DNA of 39,428 bases from JBGTCD01 sp041749015 (GTDB lineage: Bacteria; Bacteroidota; Bacteroidia; Cytophagales; Cyclobacteriaceae), in contig JBGTCD010000063.1 in NCBI GenBank assembly GCA_041749015.1, positions 1 through 39,428 on the forward strand. Direction: 5' to 3'. Position numbers and translations under genes: made by a program. The stretch's first letter is position 1. Every line of letters starts with the position of its first letter. The notes beneath the pieces were generated by a model, which worked only from the letters and a program-made list of their open reading frames with translations, searched no databases and was not told the DNA's origin. Shown here in pieces: positions 33,106 to 39,428 of this stretch.

Positions 33106-34248
33106 CTAATAGCTGCTGTAGATTCGCTCAATTCTTCTGGAAATATCCGGAAAATTTTCGGTACAAAAATCATTAAATAATTTCTGAGCCCCGGGAGGGG
33201 TCTCTTCTTTTTTACCTGCCAAAGTTTTTATGGCTTCGGTAAGGGCCAGCTCGTGACCATTTACGGTAGCCCATTCGCTGGTCCAGATATATTTTGCGTC
33301 AAAAGCCTGGCTGCTCACCTGTGCCTCGGTCCGGGAGTCCCGTACGAGAATCATGACGTTGACCACAAATTCAAGTTGTTTTGTGAATGTTGTGGCTTCT
33401 GCCTTTACGGTTTCATAGATTGGCACAGTGACGCCCCTAACTGTTCTTTCTCCTGTTACTACGCTGTCCTTTTCCAACTTCTGTACGGCCTTTTTGATTG
33501 TGGGTCGACCGGGCCTGATGTTGGAGAACCGAACAATCAGGTCATGATCTGCAAATGGCAATCCTTCGAGTTGAAACCTTGCCGGGGTGTAGAATTCCAG
33601 AAATTCCTGGTCTTTGTATTTGGTGGATAACCAATTTTCCAGGTTTTCCTGAAAATCAAATGCATTAATATTAAGTCTGGAGTCGACCTCTACGGGTAGT
33701 GTGACGACCTTCACCGTAGCTTGAAATTTTGCTTCCCTGGCCATATCAATAGCATCCCTGTAGTTGGGGTCAAACCGCTGTACGTTTTGAAAGTGGCGGT
33801 AAGCCCTTCTGAAATCCTGGCGGTTGCCCTTCATCATTTCTGTGACTCCGAGATCATAACTTTCTTTGGCAGCATTGGCTCGGGCATCACTAATTTGTGC
33901 ATGATAGGTTTTGGGGTTGGGGACAATTCTTCTGGCTCCGGGACTGCGATTTATTTCCTCTGCCAATCTGTTAAGTCTTTCGTAGGAACCTACCGCATGA
34001 GCCCATTTCATCGGGTCATTTGCAGCCATTTTATTTTTGACATCGGTTTCTATCAATTCCACGGCAAGTGGATAAGAAATTCTCAAGGTCTCTCTTGATT
34101 TTTTATGATCCGGATTTCCGCGAAGACGGCTTGCTGCCTGAACGGTGGCATCATAATAATCGCCCCGGGCCATCGAGCCTTTGCCCGAGCTGCAAGAAGT
34201 AAAAAAAAGAAGGGAACATATAAAGCCAATAAAAAATAGACGATTCAT
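33106..34248 (-). CDS. TPR-like lipoprotein of unknown function
   Basis: A 380-residue lipoprotein with lipobox FTSC (lipidated Cys at 19). Residues about 25-170 are helical with TPR-like units (DYYDATVQAASRLRGNPDHK, then FRRAYRHFQNVQRFDPNYRD). The second half (about 170-330) is beta-rich, with VKVVTLPVEVDSRLNINAFD, and contains ANG-type loops of the sort seen in Bacteroidota cell-envelope lipoproteins. No enzymatic motif is seen. It converges on the helicase gene with a 7-base gap. Confidence 0.75.
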   Translation of the reverse strand: MNRLFFIGFICSLLFFTSCSSGKGSMARGDYYDATVQAASRLRGNPDHKKSRETLRISYPLAVELIETDVKNKMAANDPMKWAHAVGSYERLNRLAEEINRSPGARRIVPNPKTYHAQISDARANAAKESYDLGVTEMMKGNRQDFRRAYRHFQNVQRFDPNYRDAIDMAREAKFQATVKVVTLPVEVDSRLNINAFDFQENLENWLSTKYKDQEFLEFYTPARFQLEGLPFADHDLIVRFSNIRPGRPTIKKAVQKLEKDSVVTGERTVRGVTVPIYETVKAEATTFTKQLEFVVNVMILVRDSRTEAQVSSQAFDAKYIWTSEWATVNGHELALTEAIKTLAGKKEETPPGAQKLFNDFCTENFPDISRRIERIYSSY

Positions 34249-34462
34249 ATTTTAGATTAATCAGGATTTAAAATAAAATAACTCAAAGATGTGAAATTAA
34301 AATGTATTGATAAAATTATTGATCCTGCTTATCTTTTAAAGATAATCGAAGCTTTTGCTTCTTAATACTTGCCATTTATAGATTAGGAGCCCATGATTTT
34401 TTTGGTATTTATTAATACATCACTAAATTCCGATCTGTATAGTCAAAATTAATGCCAGGAAT

Positions 34463-36352
34463 ATGGGCGAAAAAAGCGTAAAGGCCAGAAGTTCCGGGGT
34501 GAGTCATAAAAGATTTTTGAAGCACCTGCTCAATGATGTCGAAGCATTGGACATTATGCTCAAAGAGGACATGATAGAATCGGGAATCCAAAGGATTGGC
34601 GCTGAACAGGAATTTGCTCTGGTGGATAAACATTTCAGACCTTCAAGAAATGGGCCCGATATCCTTCAACGAGTTGATGACCCCCATTTTACAACCGAAT
34701 TAGCACGCTATAATCTGGAAATTAATCTGGACCCGTTTGAGCTTACAGATGGGTGCATTAAAAAAATGGAGAAGCAGTTAAGAGCACTGCTTAACAAGGC
34801 GGATGACACTGCCAAGGCCTTTGGTGACCACATTATCCTTACAGGCATTTTGCCTTCAATTGATATCCGGTCTGTACAAATGGACTACATGACTCCTAAT
34901 CCAAGGTATTATGCCCTTGGGGATATTATTAAAGAGCTAAGAGGTCAGGATTTCGAGCTCAACATCCTTGGTGTAGATGAACTCATCCTTGCCCACACCA
35001 ATATTTTGTTTGAGGCATGTAATACCAGTTTTCAAATTCATTTGCAGGTAGAAGCTGATGAATTTGTGGATCGGTACAATTGGGCTCAGATGATTTCCGG
35101 CCCGGTCCTTTCTGTATGCACCAACTCCCCATTACTATTTGGACGACAGCTTTGGAGTGAAACCCGCATTGCCCTCTTTCAGCAAAGTATTGATATGAGG
35201 AGCAAAGGCTACCATTTAAGGGAGCGGCAACAGCGCGTGTCTTTCGGCAACGAATGGATTTCCAGCGTTACAGATATTTACAAGGATGACATCACCCGGT
35301 TCCCTTTGATTTTAACCAATAAGGCCGATGAAGATTCCCTTCAAAAGTTAAAAGAGGGAGCAATACCAAAACTCACAGCTCTGAGCCTTCATAATGGCAC
35401 TATTTGGAAGTGGAACAGGCCCTGTTACGGGGTAGGTGGTGGTAAGCCTCACCTGAGAATAGAAAACCGCTATATTACCTCAGGACCGACGGTCCTGGAT
35501 GAAATGGCTAACCTGGCTTATTGGGTAGGGCTTATGCAAAGCATCCCTGAATCTTTAATAGGGCAGTGGGGCAACATTGATTTTGAAGAATCGAAAGAAA
35601 ATTTTTATAAAGCAGCCACGGCTGGTATTCAAAGCAGCATGATTTGGGATGGAAAAATTGTGCCCATCAGAGAATTGACCATTAACACCCTGCTACCCAT
35701 GGCCAGGGCAGGACTAAAAAAATCCGGTTTAGGGGATGCCGAAATATCGAGATATCTCAATGTTATTGAAGGCAGAGCTGATAATGGTCAAACTGGTAGT
35801 CGCTGGTCGGTCAAAAGCTTCAGGAAATTGAAAAAAGCGCTTGGCAGAGATGAGGCCTTGATCGCCCTTACTGCTGCCATGCACCAAAGACGGCTTACCA
35901 AAAAACCAGTTCATGAATGGTCCGATGCAGATGTTAATAAGGCCAAAAAGGTCGATATCCAGTATGAATATGTGTTGAATGTTATGAAAACAGATATTTT
36001 TACCGTTCAGGATTCTGATTTGGTAGAGCTGGTATCAAAAATTATGGAATGGCGAAACGTCAACCACATTCCGGTAGAGTCTGCACAAGGGAACCTTCTG
36101 GGCATCATCACCCGAAAACATATTGAAAGGCATTTTGAAGGCAGCAAAAAGAAAGCATTGACCACTGCTGGTGAGATCATGCAAAAAAACATCATCACCA
36201 TAGCCCCGGAAACAGATATAAAATATGCACTATTATTAATGATTGACCACAAAATTAGTTGTCTGCCCATAGTGAGTAATGAACAGCTTGTAGGGCTGAT
36301 TACGGATAAAGATGCTAAAGTTTTGTGGGATAAATTAAAAAGCAAGGCCTGA
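34463..36352 (+). CDS. Glutamate-cysteine ligase-like enzyme fused to two CBS domains
   Basis: A 629-residue protein. Residues about 35-440 are a GCS2-type glutamate-cysteine ligase fold: RIGAEQEFALVD (E48 and E50 region), TTELARYNLEINLDPFEL, LHNGTIWKWNRPCYG and LRIENRYITSGPT. This fold joins an amino acid's gamma-carboxylate to an amine with ATP. About 500-625 are two CBS domains (MKTDIFTVQDSDLVELVSKI and IMQKNIITIAPETDIKYALL), which usually bind adenine nucleotides and regulate the attached enzyme. The substrate is unknown; true glutathione synthesis is unlikely because no glutathione synthetase is next to it. The next gene, a zinc hydrolase, begins 6 bases later. Confidence 0.85.
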   Translation: MGEKSVKARSSGVSHKRFLKHLLNDVEALDIMLKEDMIESGIQRIGAEQEFALVDKHFRPSRNGPDILQRVDDPHFTTELARYNLEINLDPFELTDGCIKKMEKQLRALLNKADDTAKAFGDHIILTGILPSIDIRSVQMDYMTPNPRYYALGDIIKELRGQDFELNILGVDELILAHTNILFEACNTSFQIHLQVEADEFVDRYNWAQMISGPVLSVCTNSPLLFGRQLWSETRIALFQQSIDMRSKGYHLRERQQRVSFGNEWISSVTDIYKDDITRFPLILTNKADEDSLQKLKEGAIPKLTALSLHNGTIWKWNRPCYGVGGGKPHLRIENRYITSGPTVLDEMANLAYWVGLMQSIPESLIGQWGNIDFEESKENFYKAATAGIQSSMIWDGKIVPIRELTINTLLPMARAGLKKSGLGDAEISRYLNVIEGRADNGQTGSRWSVKSFRKLKKALGRDEALIALTAAMHQRRLTKKPVHEWSDADVNKAKKVDIQYEYVLNVMKTDIFTVQDSDLVELVSKIMEWRNVNHIPVESAQGNLLGIITRKHIERHFEGSKKKALTTAGEIMQKNIITIAPETDIKYALLLMIDHKISCLPIVSNEQLVGLITDKDAKVLWDKLKSKA

Positions 36353-36358
36353 CCCTGA

Positions 36359-37498
36359 ATGGAGTACGAAGAAGTGATAAAGCAAAAGCGGGTAATTTTT
36401 AAATATTTTAAAGGTAAGGAATGGCCTACCGTAGTATTTATAGCTGGAATGCACGGCAATGAATATGCTGGAATTAAGGCTCTGGAGGCTTTTTTTACTC
36501 AATATAATGGCCCATTTAATGGTAATATTTATGCCCTGGCCGGCAACCTACCTGCATTGGAACAGGGCAAAAGATTCCTGGACCTGGACCTCAACCGTAT
36601 TTGGTCTGAGGCTTTTTTAAAGCAAGCGCATAGTCCTATTCTTAATCCATCTCAAGGGGTTGAATTTGAGGAACTAGCCGCTCTTGACCATTATATTCAG
36701 GATATCGTTAGGTCACACTCAAAAGGAGAAGTATATTTTTTTGACCTGCACACCACTTCGTCCAGGAGTTGTCCATTTATACCCTTTAATGATGCTTTGA
36801 TGAATAGGGCCATCGCAGAAAAATTCCCTGTTCCGCTGATTTTAGGTATTGAGGAGCAATTAGAAGGGCCACTTATGAGCTATATTAACGATATGAATCT
36901 TCCTGCACTGGCTTTTGAGGCAGGTCAGCATGACGATCCTGGGGCAGTGGATATCCATCAATGTTTTACAGCACTCAGTTTGCACCATTTAAAGATAAGA
37001 ATACTCTCAATAGAGGAGGTTGCCTCGTTGGAATCTATGCTCCGTCCTAAGGCAGGAGGAATTGATGGATTTTATGAAGTTATCTATCATCATCGAATCC
37101 CTCTGGAATCAGGATTTAAGATGGCCCCTGGCTTTGAAAATTTTGATGCAATTAAAAAAGGCATATTAATAGCCAACCACCATGAATCCTCAGTTTTGGC
37201 ACCAGCCTGTGGTCGTATTTTTCTGCCCTTATATCAGAATAAGGGGGAGGATGGCTTTTTTATCATTCAAAATGTTTCCAGATTCTGGCTTTGGATTTCA
37301 AAATGGCTCCGGGTGATGAAAATTTCTTCTTTGTTACCACTTTTGCCAGGTATACGCTCCTATCCGCATCAATCGCACACCTATCTGGCTAATCCGGGAG
37401 TAACCCGGATCCTGCCAAAACAGATCTTTCATATTTTAGGCTATAGAGTGAGAAAGCATCCTTCAGGAAAATGGTTACTGATAAGAAGAGACTATTAA
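36359..37498 (+). CDS. Succinylglutamate desuccinylase/aspartoacylase-family zinc hydrolase
   Basis: A 379-residue M14-related zinc hydrolase. H32 and E35 (AGMHGNEYAG) and H130 (FFDLHTTSS) are zinc ligands, and E186 (LAFEAGQHD) the catalytic glutamate. AspA/AstE relatives cleave N-acyl amino acids. The C-terminal region (about 230-379) includes a beta domain with LPLYQNKGEDGFFI and a basic end, RVRKHPSGKWLLIRR. It starts 6 bases after the GCL-CBS gene, implying a joint role: one enzyme forms an amide of an amino acid, the other hydrolyses one. Substrate unknown. Confidence 0.85.
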   Translation: MEYEEVIKQKRVIFKYFKGKEWPTVVFIAGMHGNEYAGIKALEAFFTQYNGPFNGNIYALAGNLPALEQGKRFLDLDLNRIWSEAFLKQAHSPILNPSQGVEFEELAALDHYIQDIVRSHSKGEVYFFDLHTTSSRSCPFIPFNDALMNRAIAEKFPVPLILGIEEQLEGPLMSYINDMNLPALAFEAGQHDDPGAVDIHQCFTALSLHHLKIRILSIEEVASLESMLRPKAGGIDGFYEVIYHHRIPLESGFKMAPGFENFDAIKKGILIANHHESSVLAPACGRIFLPLYQNKGEDGFFIIQNVSRFWLWISKWLRVMKISSLLPLLPGIRSYPHQSHTYLANPGVTRILPKQIFHILGYRVRKHPSGKWLLIRRDY

Positions 37499-37518
37499 TT
37501 AATAAATCTGTTAATTTG

Positions 37519-37546
37519 TTATTTTATTTTAAAAAAAATAAAATAA
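37519..37546 (+). terminator. A/T-only hairpin after the zinc hydrolase gene
   Basis: TTATTTTATTTT and AAAATAAAATAA pair perfectly over 12 positions with four A in the loop. It contains no G or C, so it is weak for its length; further AT-rich repeats follow to about 37590. It may serve as terminator of the two-gene unit. Confidence 0.45.
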
Positions 37547-37594
37547 AAATAAGAATAAAATATATAAATAAGCTATATTTATTTTATAATATGA

Positions 37595-37661
37595 TAACTT
37601 TGAATAAGTAAACTTTTTTTGATTTTTCTGTTAAAATAATTTTAAAAAGCGGTTACTTTTG
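37595..37661 (+). promoter_or_regulatory. Two candidate -7 elements before the LamG protein gene
   Basis: TAACTTTG (37595-37602) and TACTTTTG (37654-37661) both match TAnnTTTG exactly. No clear TTG stands 19-20 bases upstream of either. The second would give a leader of about 80 bases before the ATG at 37750. Confidence 0.45.
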
Positions 37662-37749
37662 CCTGTGAATGTGCATACAATTTTGATGTTCAAACATTTT
37701 ATTTTTTAGCGTTGCAGATTTATTTTCGGTTTAGTTGATTTTTTAATTT

Positions 37750-39428
37750 ATGGATGCAATTTTACCCAGGCTTGGATTAAGGTTTTTCGCCTTTATTTTC
37801 TTCTTGTTTTTCTCCCCCTTTCCCGTCTTATGGGCTCAAACCATTGGCCCGGCTGGGATCGGTACAGGAGATGGTTCAACAGGTCCCAGAAATGTACTCT
37901 GGCTCCGTGGGGATGCAGGAATTCTTGAATCCGGTGGTTTGGTCACAGACTGGTTTGACCAGTCAGGTAATACACTAAATGCTGCTCAATCTGTGGTGGC
38001 AGAAAGACCTTCAATAACGCTCTCAAATCCGAATCTTAACGGATTTCCATCCATCAATTTTACTCCTGATGGCAGCAATGCCATAAGACTTGTGGTACCG
38101 GATAATAATCTCCTGGATGATGGCGCAGGATTTACCTTTTTTATTGCCCTTTACAATAACTCTGCTGCCGGGGGTCCTTCTGGAATCCTAAATAAGCGGA
38201 ATGGTAATAATAGCCAGCAAGCTTACCGGATTTACAGGGATGGTGCAACGTTTATCTCTAATGTGGGCAATTCCAGCAATACGGTTAATCTGGGTGGTAT
38301 GAATGTGGGGAGTCATCTCCTTACCGCCAGATATGACGGATCCCTATCTGGTAATAAATATTTTTCCTTTCGGAATTCCAATCTTGCAGCAGGTAGCAGC
38401 AATGGTAATAATTTGACCACCTTACCCAATACAAGTTCTAACCTTCATATTGGTAATTTTAATCCTGGAGATGATAGAAGTTTTATAGGTGATATAGCTG
38501 AGGTGATTATCTACAAATCAGTGTTGAATGACCCCGAAAAAATCATTGTAGAAAATTATTTAAGCCAAAAATATGATATTAATATCGGTGCCAATGACTT
38601 CTATGGAAATTTTGTGGGTTTTGATCCGGGATATTTTGATGATTTCAGAGGGATTGGCTCAGTCGATGGCATTGTAAAGCAAACCTCAGCGACTAGTGAT
38701 GCACTTGCTGTGCAAGAGTTTGGTTCTTCAATCGGGGCCAACGGATTTATGATGTTTTCACATGATGGTACCGCCCATGCAAGTGGGGTTGTTGCCAATC
38801 TAGGTGAGCCTGAGATCTCCAGCCGTTGGGACAGGAGTTGGTATCTTGAGTTTACACAGGATGGTATTGTAGATGGTGGAGCCCTGAGCGCTACCCTTTC
38901 TTTTAATTTCACTACGGCTGGTCTGCCTATTACAGGCAACGCGAGCGATTATGTATTGCTTTACCGGGATGATGTTTCCGGAGATTTTTTCAGGGTTTTC
39001 GCTCAAAGTTATGTGATTGAAGGTGGGGACCGGTTAGAGGTAACAGTTCCCGGAGACAGACTTAAAACTGGTTATTACACAGTAGGGCTTGGAAGCCAAT
39101 TGACCTCTTTTACCTGGTATGTTTTTCAGGATGGTAACTGGTCAGATCCCGATACATGGACCCTGGACGCTTCTGTAGCACCTATTTTTATAAATCCTGG
39201 AAATAATATTCCCCAACCTCCTGACCAGGTGATCATAAGGTCTGGTCGGACGGTTACCGTTCAGCCTGGTGTTAATGATCTTGAAGTAAATGCCATCGAA
39301 GTTAGAGGTAATTTAAACTTAACTACAAGTACAGGACATGACTTTACCACCATAAACGGTAACGGAATTATAAGAATGGCTGGTAATGATCCTGGCTCCG
39401 GGCTGGTGGATAATTTCCCTGATGGGAA
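37750..39428 (+). CDS. Large secreted LamG-domain surface protein, N-terminal part (runs off window)
   Basis: An open frame of 559 codons without a stop to the right edge. The ATG at 37750 gives a signal peptide (LRFFAFIFFLFFSPFPVLWA, cleavage near AQT). Then comes TIGPAGIGTGDG and NVLWLRGDAGI, the start of a concanavalin/LamG-like domain of Bacteroidota surface proteins, running to about residue 280 and ending DIAEVIIYKSVLNDPEKII. A second beta-rich domain (about 281-455) and a third beginning YVFQDGNWSDPDTWTL follow; the latter, with the phrase VIIRSGRTVTVQPGV, is a repeat module seen in many type IX secretion cargo proteins. A C-terminal T9SS sorting domain would be expected beyond the window. 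Likely a cell-surface adhesin or cargo protein. Confidence 0.85.
   Translation, partial: MDAILPRLGLRFFAFIFFLFFSPFPVLWAQTIGPAGIGTGDGSTGPRNVLWLRGDAGILESGGLVTDWFDQSGNTLNAAQSVVAERPSITLSNPNLNGFPSINFTPDGSNAIRLVVPDNNLLDDGAGFTFFIALYNNSAAGGPSGILNKRNGNNSQQAYRIYRDGATFISNVGNSSNTVNLGGMNVGSHLLTARYDGSLSGNKYFSFRNSNLAAGSSNGNNLTTLPNTSSNLHIGNFNPGDDRSFIGDIAEVIIYKSVLNDPEKIIVENYLSQKYDINIGANDFYGNFVGFDPGYFDDFRGIGSVDGIVKQTSATSDALAVQEFGSSIGANGFMMFSHDGTAHASGVVANLGEPEISSRWDRSWYLEFTQDGIVDGGALSATLSFNFTTAGLPITGNASDYVLLYRDDVSGDFFRVFAQSYVIEGGDRLEVTVPGDRLKTGYYTVGLGSQLTSFTWYVFQDGNWSDPDTWTLDASVAPIFINPGNNIPQPPDQVIIRSGRTVTVQPGVNDLEVNAIEVRGNLNLTTSTGHDFTTINGNGIIRMAGNDPGSGLVDNFPDG

Noticed and set aside
37500..37749. AT-rich run as a possible replication origin
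   Set aside because: No DnaA-box-like repeats were seen; it reads as a terminator and promoter region.
1..39428. CRISPR array
   Set aside because: No series of regularly spaced direct repeats is seen anywhere in the window.

Overview
The window looks like chromosome of a Bacteroidota bacterium, most likely Cytophagales-like. Pointers are the -7 promoter motif TAnnTTTG seen before several genes, signal peptides and lipoproteins of Bacteroidota style, DUF2911, DUF4236 and DUF2784 proteins, a PorE-like TPR/PD40/OmpA protein, a zincin metalloprotease of the DUF5117/DUF4953 kind, and a large surface protein with a LamG-like domain. Several genes start with GTG or TTG and obvious Shine-Dalgarno sequences are scarce, which also fits the phylum. 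The species cannot be named from this window.

Layout. 1-5314: the N-terminus of an Mrp/ApbC protein (minus strand), then dnaG, ribBA, a secreted protein, surE and a DUF2784 membrane protein, tightly packed on the plus strand. 5311-7985: nhaA followed by a ceramidase-like gene (minus strand, stop/start overlap). 8000-12300: an AT-rich accessory block with an AbiE-type toxin-antitoxin locus (antitoxin intact, toxin frameshifted, palindromic operator over the promoter), a DUF4236 membrane protein and a small lipoprotein. 12358-18082: core-like genes for a secreted metalloprotease, the OmpA/TPR/PD40 protein and a dienelactone hydrolase.

18110-21800 is a second accessory block. It holds a tRNA promoter, a broken tRNA copy whose anticodon arm is replaced by a foreign hairpin, an intact tRNA-Thr(TGT), an orphan polymorphic-toxin tip with a JAMM-like motif whose open frame begins inside the tRNA terminator, a secreted partner, a tyrosine recombinase lacking two usual catalytic residues, and a densely paired RNA-like segment (21540-21717) that matches no family I know. 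From 21810 the sequence returns to housekeeping-type genes: ppk1, a TPR lipoprotein, Mpo1-like, DUF2911, two glycosyltransferase-like genes, dCMP deaminase, a small membrane protein, murB with a sodium:solute symporter, an RhlE-like helicase and a TPR-like lipoprotein. A two-gene unit follows: a glutamate-cysteine-ligase-like enzyme fused to CBS domains, then an AstE/AspA-type zinc hydrolase. The window ends inside a large secreted LamG protein.

The strongest candidates for something new are the structured RNA at 21540-21717, the GCL-CBS plus AstE/AspA pair, and the tRNA-Thr / toxin-tip / atypical-integrase locus.
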